DNA from: Spirochaetaceae bacterium
Lineage (GTDB): Bacteria; Spirochaetota; Spirochaetia; B11-G9
Direction of reading: 5' to 3'
Assembly (NCBI GenBank): GCA_030600745.1
Contig: JAUVLL010000003.1
Span: 1-32,658, forward strand
DNA length: 32,658 nucleotides
The notes under the pieces were generated by a model. That model did not search any database. It had not been told where the DNA came from and saw nothing but the letters and a program-made list of their open reading frames with translations. Numbering within the stretch: position 1 is the first letter of the stretch; every line of letters starts with the position of its first letter. Shown in pieces: positions 16,551 through 23,523 of this stretch. The position numbers and the translations under genes were made by a program.

Positions 16551-17695
16551 TTCTCTTTTAAAAGATCTCTGTAATACTTATTTGTAACTACACAGCCAAC
16601 ATATTTTTGGCTTGCCAATAGCTTTGAACATCCTGAGCATGCTGTGCAGTAATCTACCTTTTCTCCATCTGTAATCTTTTTGGGAAAAAGGGGATCTGAT
16701 AAAATTTGCCGTCCGTAACCAATAAAGTCTGTATTTAGATCCAGGATATTTTCTTCTGCAAGATCAAGCCCCTCCTCTTTAAGAATTGAATATGCCGATC
16801 CAATTACTTTCATTTTTGAAACAAGGGATTTTGCTCTTTTTGCATAACGAAACTGGTGGAGATAAAATAGTTTTGAAGGAGGAGTTGGACGTGTAATTTC
16901 TGATGTTACCCCTGGAATACCTGCAGAAATATTTACATAATCCATACCGATGGATTCCATTAAAAGAATAAGAAGATCCATCTGCTTCAAATCCTCAATA
17001 AGTTCGTCCTCATTAAGAGTCCCGCATCCACCTCTAATACCTTCATAGTATGAGATTCTGGATCCCAGGATAAATGATTTATCCTTTAGTTTTGTACGAA
17101 TCTCAGTAATGCTTTCGTTCAGCAGACGGGTTCTGTTTTCGAAAGAACCTCCCCATCTGTCACTTCGAATATTAGCAGGTCTTAATATTTCACAGCCAAA
17201 ATATCCATGGCACATTTTAAAATCAATTCCATCCGCACCAGCTTTTTCCGCCAGTAGTGCAGTTTCAATAAAGTTGTTTTTTATTTCCTCTATTTCCTCA
17301 GTTTCAAGGAGGTGTTCCCCTTCCTCTGCATTATACAAAGCTGTAGGCTGGGAAAATTTCTTACCGCTTCTTCTGCCTGAGTGGGTAATCTGAAACAGAA
17401 TAATTGTATCCGGAGCTTTCTTTTTCATCTCTGTAACAAGATTCTTAAAACTGTTAAAAGTATCTATATTTAGTATCAGCTGATTTTTTCTCGCCAAAGC
17501 AGCAGAGCTTACTGATATTGCTTCAATAATTATTACTCCCCAGTCTCCTTTTACTAACTGAATATATTTTTCTATCTCCATGTTTGAAACACTGCCGTTA
17601 TCGCTGTCGTTACCTTCCATAGGCTGGGCAACAAATCTGTTGGGAGCTGTTTTTTTTCCTATTCTACAAGGACTGAAGAGAGCAGGATATTCTTT
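16547..17695 (-). CDS. Old-yellow-enzyme-family NADH:flavin oxidoreductase with a C-terminal Fe-S motif
   Basis: 382 residues from the ATG at 17695 (MKEYPALFSPCRIG, the usual family start). An ATG ten codons upstream (17725) lies at the predicted transcription start and has no ribosome-binding site, so I reject it. FMN TIM barrel: NRFVAQPMEG, LFQITHSGRRS, DGIDFKMCHGYFGCEILRP and RWGGSFENRTRLL; the usual active-site His of EIHxAHGY is replaced by DFKMCHGY, as in a known subgroup. The end, CTACSGCSKLL then GC 11 residues after the third Cys, matches the C-x2-C-x2-C-x11-C 4Fe-4S site of 2,4-dienoyl-CoA reductase/trimethylamine dehydrogenase relatives, but their C-terminal FAD/NADH domains are absent (382 against about 670 residues). 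It heads an operon with lacI, the FAD dehydrogenase and the URO-D protein. Confidence 0.88.
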   Translation of the reverse strand, partial: KEYPALFSPCRIGKKTAPNRFVAQPMEGNDSDNGSVSNMEIEKYIQLVKGDWGVIIIEAISVSSAALARKNQLILNIDTFNSFKNLVTEMKKKAPDTIILFQITHSGRRSGKKFSQPTALYNAEEGEHLLETEEIEEIKNNFIETALLAEKAGADGIDFKMCHGYFGCEILRPANIRSDRWGGSFENRTRLLNESITEIRTKLKDKSFILGSRISYYEGIRGGCGTLNEDELIEDLKQMDLLILLMESIGMDYVNISAGIPGVTSEITRPTPPSKLFYLHQFRYAKRAKSLVSKMKVIGSAYSILKEEGLDLAEENILDLNTDFIGYGRQILSDPLFPKKITDGEKVDYCTACSGCSKLLASQKYVGCVVTNKYYRDLLKEK

Positions 17696-17702
17696 CATTT
17701 GA

Positions 17703-17714
17703 AACCGCCCGGTT
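17703..17714. promoter_or_regulatory. Small inverted repeat in the OYE leader
   Basis: AACCG-CC-CGGTT, a perfect 5-bp inverted repeat in the short untranslated leader between the predicted transcription start and the preferred OYE start codon. Possible second operator or leader hairpin; no stronger support. Confidence 0.3.
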
Positions 17715-17716
17715 AT

Positions 17717-17732
17717 TTGTTGCATACAACAA
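17717..17732. promoter_or_regulatory. Operator-like inverted repeat between OYE and SDR genes
   Basis: TTGTTG-CATA-CAACAA, a perfect 6-bp inverted repeat with a 4-base centre. It overlaps the -10 element and start point of the leftward OYE promoter and the -35-like hexamer of the rightward SDR promoter, so one bound protein could control both. Candidate ligands are the now broken LacI protein of the operon or the nearby ROK protein. Confidence 0.55.
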
Positions 17733-17744
17733 TAGAACTATGAT
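17717..17744 (+). promoter_or_regulatory. Candidate promoter of the SDR gene
   Basis: TTGTTG, 16-base spacer, TATGAT (17739-17744, five of six consensus bases). The -35 match is weak. It overlaps the leftward OYE promoter, so the two would compete. Confidence 0.35.
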
Positions 17745-17757
17745 AGAATTGTGTCAA
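17729..17757 (-). promoter_or_regulatory. Sigma70-type promoter of the OYE operon
   Basis: Reading leftward: perfect TTGACA (17752-17757), 17-base spacer, TATTGT (17729-17734). Predicted transcription start near 17722, which falls on the upstream ATG and supports translation from 17695. Confidence 0.65.
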
Positions 17758-17787
17758 GGTTTGTAGTAAATATCAAAGGAAAAAAAG

Positions 17788-18573
17788 ATGAATAGAGTAG
17801 TGTTGGTTACAGGGGGCAGTCGGGGTATTGGAAGAGGTATCTCTACCACACTGGCTTCCAGAGGGTATTCTGTTGCAATAAATTACGCAGGGAATAAGGA
17901 AGCAGCAGAGCTTACAAAAAAGCAATGTACTGAAGCTGCCATGGAGCAAACTCAGAGATTTGAAATACTTCAGGCTGATATAAGCAGTCAAAATGACAGA
18001 TTGGAGCTTAGTGAAAATATTTACAATACATTTGGGCGCCTGGATGGGTTAATAAACAATGCAGGGATTGCCCCTTTGGAAAGAGCAGATCTTCTTGAAA
18101 TGGATGAAAAATCCTATAACAGAGTTATGGATGTTAATCTGAAGGCTCCTTTTTTTCTATCCCAGTTAATAGCAAAAAGATGGAAAAATGAAAAATCAAT
18201 CCCATCCAGCGAACAAAATAAAACTATTATTTTTATCTCTTCTGTATCATCAGAGATGGTTTCCATCAATAGAGGAGAGTACTGTATAAGTAAAGCAGGA
18301 ATATCAATGACATCCCTTCTTTTTGCTGCAAGACTTGCCGGGGAAGGAATAGATGTTTTTGAGATAAGACCCGGGATAATTGAAACAGATATGACTGCCG
18401 GTGTGAAAACTGCTTATACAAATAAAATAGAAGCGGGCCTTGTCCCGGCAGCCAGATGGGGATTACCTGAAGATATTGGGAAATCAGCAGCTGCATTGCT
18501 GTCAGGTGATTTTTCATTTTCCACAGGCAGTGTTATTTCGGTCGATGGGGGGATGCATATTTCGAGACTTTAA
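17788..18573 (+). CDS. Short-chain dehydrogenase/reductase (classical SDR)
   Basis: 261 residues. Cofactor motif VTGGSRGIGRG (residues 7-17), NNAGIAP near 88, catalytic Ser in IFISSVSSE, Tyr-x3-Lys in YCISKAG near 167, and RPGIIETDM after it. The C-terminus FSTGSVISVDGGMHI is typical of 3-oxoacyl-ACP reductase/sugar dehydrogenase members (FabG-like). It oxidises or reduces a hydroxyl group with NAD(P)H in the cytoplasm; the location suggests a catabolic polyol or keto-sugar step, not fatty acid synthesis. An AAAGGA ribosome-binding site precedes the ATG. Divergent from the OYE operon, and its stop codon overlaps that of the convergent ROK gene by 4 bp. Confidence 0.92.
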   Translation: MNRVVLVTGGSRGIGRGISTTLASRGYSVAINYAGNKEAAELTKKQCTEAAMEQTQRFEILQADISSQNDRLELSENIYNTFGRLDGLINNAGIAPLERADLLEMDEKSYNRVMDVNLKAPFFLSQLIAKRWKNEKSIPSSEQNKTIIFISSVSSEMVSINRGEYCISKAGISMTSLLFAARLAGEGIDVFEIRPGIIETDMTAGVKTAYTNKIEAGLVPAARWGLPEDIGKSAAALLSGDFSFSTGSVISVDGGMHISRL

Positions 18574-19769
18574 ACATTCGTTCTGGTCCTAAGCATCGGT
18601 CTCAAAGCATCCCTGAACAGGTGATAAACACTTCCTGAAACAGCTCCCCGGGATCCGGATACCACATCAAGTTCTACAGAAGAGTGAGCATATCCCGGAA
18701 TCCTCTCCATGAGTCCTTTTTTCAGATCCTGATAAATCAAATTGTCCTGTGCAAAAGGTCCCAATAGCAGAATCCTGTCAGGGTAAAAAACTTTATAAAG
18801 ATTAGCCAGACTCATGGTGACATATCCAAGGGCCTTCTTTATTACTTCCAGGTTTCCAATATCAATGTTTTGAATGAACCTGGTAAATTCCGGTTCATCC
18901 TCAGGTGCAGTAGGATAGACTTCCCTTATTTCAGGAAGTATGGCCCAAAGAGCAGCCTCTGTCTCCAGACATCCTATGGAACCGCAACTGCATCGTTTGG
19001 TTGAGTTATGATTAACCTGCCAGTGCCCCACTTCTCCAAACCTGCCAAGGCTCGATTTCAGGACTTTACCTTCCGAAGCAAAAGCAGAACCAATTCCATA
19101 CCCCCAGTGAAAAAGCAGAGTGCCGCCTTTTCTGAAGTTCTCATTATTAAAGAGTAAATATTCAAGTTCAGGGTCAAGGCTTCGGTTTAGAGATAATGGG
19201 ACATTGAATTCTGATATCAGTTCAGTAAAACTGATATTACTTAGCTTAGGCCAGCGGGCCGAAGAGGTCCATTTACCTTTTTCTCCATTTACTGTCCCGG
19301 GCAGGGATGTCCCAATTCCAATTAATTGTGATTTTTCAGGCAGTTTATTGACTAAAAATTTCAGTATTTCTTGTAATTCTTTAATTATTGCTATGTTATC
19401 TACTTCTTTTGGGATAAGAATTGATTGTGATTCAAGGATCTCTCCATTCAGATTTACAAGTGTACCTTTAATCTCCCTGGAAACCACATAAATTGATATT
19501 GCTGAAAAACGGCAGTAGTTAGGAGCAAGTTGTATTTCAGGCCGTCCTTTACTGTTTCGTTCTTTTGAATCTCCTTCAAGTACAAGCCTGTCCTCGATAA
19601 GTTCCTTAATAATTTTTGAAACTGTAATTGGTCTTAATCCAAGATTTTCAGCTATCATTTTCCGTGTATTGCTATTTGAAACACAGAGCTTGTGAAAGAC
19701 TAAGGCCTTCTCCTTATCTTTAATGCGATAATTACTATTTTCGTGAATTGTATCAATACTAAAGAGCAT
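18570..19769 (-). CDS. ROK-family transcriptional regulator
   Basis: 399 residues from the ATG at 19769, which has AAGGAG 11 bases upstream. An ATG 12 codons earlier (19805) lies inside the predicted -10 box and cannot be in the transcript. N-terminal winged helix: NTRKMIAENLGLRPITVSKI, IIKELIEDRLVLEG. The ROK domain has LIGIGTSLPGTVNGEKG, FHWGYGIGSAFAS, and the zinc site GEVGHWQ...CSCGSIGCLE with the conserved His and three Cys. It lacks a clear sugar-kinase phosphate loop pattern, consistent with a NagC/XylR-type repressor. Such proteins usually respond to a sugar or amino-sugar phosphate. It is divergent from the Gfo/Idh gene and a palindrome overlaps both promoters, so it probably controls that gene, the aminotransferase and itself. 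Confidence 0.9.
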   Translation of the reverse strand: MLFSIDTIHENSNYRIKDKEKALVFHKLCVSNSNTRKMIAENLGLRPITVSKIIKELIEDRLVLEGDSKERNSKGRPEIQLAPNYCRFSAISIYVVSREIKGTLVNLNGEILESQSILIPKEVDNIAIIKELQEILKFLVNKLPEKSQLIGIGTSLPGTVNGEKGKWTSSARWPKLSNISFTELISEFNVPLSLNRSLDPELEYLLFNNENFRKGGTLLFHWGYGIGSAFASEGKVLKSSLGRFGEVGHWQVNHNSTKRCSCGSIGCLETEAALWAILPEIREVYPTAPEDEPEFTRFIQNIDIGNLEVIKKALGYVTMSLANLYKVFYPDRILLLGPFAQDNLIYQDLKKGLMERIPGYAHSSVELDVVSGSRGAVSGSVYHLFRDALRPMLRTRTNV

Positions 19770-19784
19770 TTCTGTTTTTACTCC

Positions 19785-19813
19785 TTGACAAATAATCATC
19801 CACATAATAACAT
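19785..19813 (+). promoter_or_regulatory. Promoter of the Gfo/Idh-aminotransferase genes
   Basis: Perfect TTGACA (19785-19790), 17-base spacer, TAACAT (19808-19813). The start point would be near 19820, inside the palindrome. A TATAAT at 19847-19852 is too close to the ribosome-binding site to be the promoter used. Confidence 0.6.
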
Positions 19814-19833
19814 ATTACGATAATATATGTAAA
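19804..19833 (-). promoter_or_regulatory. Promoter of the ROK regulator
   Basis: Reading leftward: TTTACA (19828-19833), 18-base spacer, TATTAT (19804-19809); each hexamer matches five of six consensus bases. It overlaps the rightward promoter, and the palindrome lies in its spacer. Confidence 0.55.
19812..19826. promoter_or_regulatory. Probable ROK operator
   Basis: ATATTA-CGA-TAATAT, a perfect 6-bp inverted repeat. It is AT-rich on the outside with a CG centre, like operators of NagC/Mlc-type ROK proteins. It lies in the spacer of the leftward promoter and at the start point of the rightward one, so a single occupied site would block both. Confidence 0.6.
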
Positions 19834-19866
19834 GAGATTAATTCACTATAATAGGAGGCATAGATT

Positions 19867-21111
19867 ATGGCTAAAAAAATCGATATAACCATAGTTGGTG
19901 GAGGTATGATCACTAACGATTTACTGCTCCCGTCAATCTATCACCTGCAGAGAACAAGGATTGTCGGGGAGATAAATATCTGTGCATTAAACAATCCTCC
20001 TCTTAAAGCACTAAAAGGAAATGCAGTAATAAAGGAAGCATTTCCGGAACAGGATTTTACACCTTATCCCTCTCTGGAGGAGAATCAGGACAAGAATTCC
20101 CCCGAACTTTATAAAGAAGTTCTATCGAAGATGAAACCAAGGCAGGCTGTAGTTGTGGCAATGCCCGACCAGCTCCATTATCAGGTTGTTATGGAAGCAT
20201 TAAATGCCAATCAGCATATTCTTTCAGTAAAACCTCTGGTTTTAAGCTATAATCAGGCCGAAGAGATAAAGGACTTTGCATTTTCCAAAGGCCTCTTTGT
20301 AGGAGTTGAGTACCATAAGCGATTTGACCGAAGATCTCTTGAAGCAAGAAAGCGCTACCAGGACGGGAATTTTGGTGAGTTTAAAATGGGGGAGGCAAAA
20401 TTAATAGAACCCTGGCTTTACAGACACTCCAATTTTCAAAACTGGTTTACCACAGATAAAACAGATCCTTTTACCTATATTGGCTGTCACTATGTGGATC
20501 TTGTATATTTTATAACAGGTCTTAAACCTGTGGAACTAACTGTTGCAGGAATTAAAGACAAATTTCCCAATGGGAAAACCGGCTATATGTGGGCACAGGG
20601 AAGAGTTCGTTTTGAAAACGATGCATTGTTAACTGTCACAACCGGCCTTGGATATCCGGATGACGGCGCTGGAAGCAACGATCAGGGGATAGTTATGTAC
20701 TGTGAAGGAGAAGATTGCGGCAGCATGATTAAACACAACGATCAATTTCGGGGTGTTTCCCACAGCTATGTGGATAACATTGGAGTTGCCGGCAGTAAGT
20801 TTAACTTTATAAACCCTGATTTTTTCAGGTTGATACCATGGGAAGGTGAAGGGGCCAAACCTGTGGGTTATGGATACGATTCTGTTGCTGCGAATATAAC
20901 ATCAATGGCGGCTATTGAGAATTCTGATAATGCTGAGGATATCCAAGTACGTCAGGAACAAATTAGGGAAATAGATGCTAAAGGAATTATCGCAACGCCT
21001 GCAAATAGTTTTATTAACGAACTGGTAGTTGAAGCTACAAGAGAATCTATAGAGAATGATGGCAAATCAGTAAAGATTATTTACGGAGATCATCCGCATA
21101 TAAAAAGATAA
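19867..21111 (+). CDS. Gfo/Idh/MocA-family oxidoreductase, second copy
   Basis: 414 residues, about 65 longer than the copy at 2021-3067 and only distantly related to it. Rossmann N-terminus ITIVGGGMITNDLLLPSI; the family's EKP motif reads SVKPLVLS, keeping Lys and Pro but not Glu. The substrate-side motif is YIGCHYVDLVYFITG, with His and Asp placed as the catalytic pair of this family. A long C-terminal part includes GLGYPDDGAGSNDQGIVMYC. An AGGAGG ribosome-binding site precedes the ATG. It probably oxidises a ring hydroxyl of a sugar or cyclitol to a ketone, which would then be the amino acceptor or product of the aminotransferase encoded next. Cofactor and substrate are unproven. Confidence 0.9.
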   Translation: MAKKIDITIVGGGMITNDLLLPSIYHLQRTRIVGEINICALNNPPLKALKGNAVIKEAFPEQDFTPYPSLEENQDKNSPELYKEVLSKMKPRQAVVVAMPDQLHYQVVMEALNANQHILSVKPLVLSYNQAEEIKDFAFSKGLFVGVEYHKRFDRRSLEARKRYQDGNFGEFKMGEAKLIEPWLYRHSNFQNWFTTDKTDPFTYIGCHYVDLVYFITGLKPVELTVAGIKDKFPNGKTGYMWAQGRVRFENDALLTVTTGLGYPDDGAGSNDQGIVMYCEGEDCGSMIKHNDQFRGVSHSYVDNIGVAGSKFNFINPDFFRLIPWEGEGAKPVGYGYDSVAANITSMAAIENSDNAEDIQVRQEQIREIDAKGIIATPANSFINELVVEATRESIENDGKSVKIIYGDHPHIKR

Positions 21112-21142
21112 AATGGGCGACATATAATGTCGGGGACCCATT
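21112..21142 (+). terminator. Hairpin after the Gfo/Idh gene
   Basis: Begins at the base after the stop codon: outer arms AATGGG/CCCATT, inner arms GACAT/ATGTC around ATA, with small internal bulges. Followed by TTAG and not by a T-run, so it may act as an mRNA processing or partial attenuation structure and not as a full terminator. Confidence 0.4.
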
Positions 21143-21198
21143 TTAGTCGCAAGAAAGATAATAGAAGTCCCATTAATTGAGTAAACAAGGAGCAGAAA

Positions 21199-22572
21199 AT
21201 GGCACAGTACAATCTTACACCGGTAGATGTTCAGGCAGTAGAAACAAAATACAGAATAATAAAAACAAAACTTCCGGTACCGGAATCTTTGGAAATATTT
21301 CGAAGTCTTGCAGAATCGGAACCAAGAAGCATGATGGGGCAGCCACCAATTATCTGGGACAGGGCAGAAGGGTTTCAGGTAGAGGATAGATGGGGAAACA
21401 GATGGATTGACTGGTCCGCAGGAGTGTTAATTGCAAACTCAGGACACGGAAGAGTCGAGGTTAGGGATGCCCTTAAAAAGATAATTGATAAACCCCTTCT
21501 GTCCTCCTATGTATTTGTTCATGAAAAAAGAGCAGAGCTAACAGAAATGCTTCAGGCTCTTACCCCAAAGCCGGAGGATTATTCTGTATTTCTTTTAAGC
21601 ACAGGAAGTGAAGCTGTTGAAAATGCAATTAAGCTTGCAAGAACATATGCCATTGAAAAACATGGTAAGGAGAAACGCTATATTATCTCATTTGAAAATG
21701 CCTTCCATGGAAGAACTCTTGGATCCCAGCTGGCAGGGGGAATGGATAAACTTAAAACATGGATTGTTGGAGAAGGGGAAACTTTTATCCAGGTTCCTTT
21801 TCCCGATGGTTATAAAAATGAAGACACAGGGTTTGAGTTGTTTTTAAAGAGTATTGAGGATCAGGGAGTAACAGGAGATCAAATAGCAGGCGTTATTACC
21901 GAATCCTATCAAGGTGTCGGTCCTGATTTTTTACCTGTAGAGTATGCACAGAAACTGCAGGATTTCTGTCTTAAGTACGATATCATCTCAATCTACGATG
22001 AGGTTCAGGCAGGATTCGGACGATCGGGAAAGATGTTTACATATGAACATTACGGTGTGGAGCCTGATTTAATTGTCTGTGGTAAAGGAATAACTTCATC
22101 GCTGCCTCTGTCTGCAGTGATTGGCAAAAAGAAAGTACTGGATCTCTATACACCAGGATCGATGACATCAACTCATTCAGGAAGTCCCTTACCTGTTACT
22201 GCAGCTGTTGAGAATTTAAAACTAATTAAGAAAGAAAATCTTGTAGAGAACAGCAGAATACTTGGTGAAGTTCTAATGGCGGGTTTGCAGGAGATAGTAA
22301 ATAAATATCCGGACAGACTTGGATGCCTCCATGGAAAAGGTCTGGTTGCAGGAATACAGGTTGTAGAATCAGGTACAAAGACTCCCGATCCGGAAACTGC
22401 AAAAAACATAAATGAAAAATGTTTTCATAAAGGTCTGTTGATGTTTGCACCTGTAGGAATTGCTGGAGAGTGTATAAAAATTTCACCTCCTTTAATGATA
22501 GCTGAAGATGCTCTTATAGAAGGGTTGGAAGTTCTTAATGAAGCCTGTGATGAAATATTGGGAGTAAACTAA
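21199..22572 (+). CDS. Class III PLP-dependent aminotransferase (GabT-like)
   Basis: 457 residues. Fold type I PLP enzyme of the omega-aminotransferase class: FLLSTGSEAVENAIKLAR (phosphate-binding GSEA), FENAFHGRTLGS, ITESYQGVGPDFLP, IYDEVQAGFGRSGKMF with the PLP-ring Asp, CGKGITSSLPLSAVIG with the Schiff-base Lys, and THSGSPLPVTAAV. It is closest in pattern to 4-aminobutyrate/beta-alanine-type transaminases, but members of this class also act on amino sugars and aminocyclitols. The ATG follows AAGGAG at 7 bases. It is 87 bp after the Gfo/Idh gene, from the same promoter. Oxidoreductase plus aminotransferase suggests interconversion of an amino and a keto group on a ring compound; alternatively beta-amino acid breakdown. 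Confidence 0.91.
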   Translation: MAQYNLTPVDVQAVETKYRIIKTKLPVPESLEIFRSLAESEPRSMMGQPPIIWDRAEGFQVEDRWGNRWIDWSAGVLIANSGHGRVEVRDALKKIIDKPLLSSYVFVHEKRAELTEMLQALTPKPEDYSVFLLSTGSEAVENAIKLARTYAIEKHGKEKRYIISFENAFHGRTLGSQLAGGMDKLKTWIVGEGETFIQVPFPDGYKNEDTGFELFLKSIEDQGVTGDQIAGVITESYQGVGPDFLPVEYAQKLQDFCLKYDIISIYDEVQAGFGRSGKMFTYEHYGVEPDLIVCGKGITSSLPLSAVIGKKKVLDLYTPGSMTSTHSGSPLPVTAAVENLKLIKKENLVENSRILGEVLMAGLQEIVNKYPDRLGCLHGKGLVAGIQVVESGTKTPDPETAKNINEKCFHKGLLMFAPVGIAGECIKISPPLMIAEDALIEGLEVLNEACDEILGVN

Positions 22573-22579
22573 ATATGTC

Positions 22580-23395
22580 TTAGATTGGCATTTCTTTTAA
22601 AAATGCTGAAGTCTCTGAAAGAACCTGTTCCGGATTTTCCGGAACAGTAAAAATCTCGAGGGATATCCATCCATTATATTTAAGATCTTTCAATACTGAA
22701 AAAGATTTCCTGTATTCCTCTGCATCTTCCGGATTGGGATGTCCCCCGGAGGGAGTATTTAAGTGAACATGTTTGATTATATTTATATTCTTTTTTATAA
22801 GCTCAGGCCAGCTGTCTGTCTCGTCTCCACAGTTATGAAAATCAAACATACCGGAAATACTACTTCTGTTTACCCGGTTTATCAGCTCAGTAGATTCTTT
22901 CAATGTATTAATAACATTGGTATCTGTAGAAGCCAGGGCTTCGATGCATACAGTGGAATTACAGTCAGCGGCAGTATCAGCTATCCCTGCCAGACCCTCC
23001 TCCATATATTTCCGGGCTTCTGTCACACTTATTTCTGAGGCTATTCTCTGTTTTGGAGATCCTAAAGTAAGATATCCCCCTCCAAGCTCTCCTGAGAGGT
23101 GTAGCAGTCTTTTCAAATGGTCCCAGGACCATTCCCTTTTCTTTTTATCCGGGGAAGTTATATGCAAATTTTCCGGTTTAACAAACAGCCAGTGAAGACC
23201 TGCAAAAACAAGTCCGCTGTTACTCAGGGTGTTCTTAATCATAGTAATTGTATCTGCTGGAATTGAAGTCACATCCCCAAAGAGTGTGAAGGGGGCAATC
23301 TCTATTCCATTAAACCTATGAGCTACAAGTAAATCACAGCTTTTCTGGAATTCCATGTTTCCAAATAATTCATTACAGATAGCGGTTTTAATCAT
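22580..23395 (-). CDS. Sugar phosphate isomerase/epimerase (xylose-isomerase-like TIM barrel)
   Basis: 271 residues from the ATG at 23395, which follows AGAGG at about 10 bases; a TTG 17 codons upstream lies before the predicted start point and is rejected. Seen: NGIEIAPFTLFG at the first strand, FAGLHWLF, GGGYLTLGSPKQRI, VCIEALASTDTNVIN with the first metal-binding Glu, ISGMFDFHNCGDE with Asp and His, HVHLNTPSGGHPNPED, and NGWISLEIF with the last Glu. This matches the AP-endonuclease-2/IolE/hydroxypyruvate-isomerase-like superfamily. It moves a keto group or epimerises a ketose or cyclitol in the cytoplasm. Convergent with the aminotransferase gene (7 bp apart), divergent from the NagA-like gene. 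Confidence 0.88.
   Translation of the reverse strand: MIKTAICNELFGNMEFQKSCDLLVAHRFNGIEIAPFTLFGDVTSIPADTITMIKNTLSNSGLVFAGLHWLFVKPENLHITSPDKKKREWSWDHLKRLLHLSGELGGGYLTLGSPKQRIASEISVTEARKYMEEGLAGIADTAADCNSTVCIEALASTDTNVINTLKESTELINRVNRSSISGMFDFHNCGDETDSWPELIKKNINIIKHVHLNTPSGGHPNPEDAEEYRKSFSVLKDLKYNGWISLEIFTVPENPEQVLSETSAFLKEMPI
22625..22647. other. Hairpin at the aminotransferase/isomerase convergent end
   Basis: CTGTTCCGG-ATTTT-CCGGAACAG, a perfect 9-bp stem, inside the last codons of the isomerase gene and 53 bp past the aminotransferase stop. It lacks a T-run on the plus side, so it is a possible barrier to read-through and not a standard terminator. Confidence 0.35.
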
Positions 23396-23417
23396 ACTGG
23401 CAACACCTCTTAACTGC

Positions 23418-23446
23418 ATTCTACCATGTTTATTACCCAACACCAA
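23418..23446 (-). promoter_or_regulatory. Candidate promoter of the isomerase gene
   Basis: Reading leftward: TTGGTG (23441-23446), 17-base spacer, TAGAAT (23418-23423, five of six consensus bases). The start point near 23411 leaves a short leader before the ATG at 23395. Confidence 0.45.
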
Positions 23447-23449
23447 TAT

Positions 23450-23478
23450 TTGATTCTATAATTATATGAATAGATAAT
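23450..23478 (+). promoter_or_regulatory. Candidate promoter of the NagA-like gene
   Basis: TTGATT (23450-23455), 17-base spacer, GATAAT (23473-23478). A perfect TATAAT at 23489-23494 without a good -35 is an alternative. Confidence 0.45.
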
Positions 23479-23523
23479 AGAAATAGCTTATAATGATTAT
23501 GACAGATATCAGGAGAGGTATTC

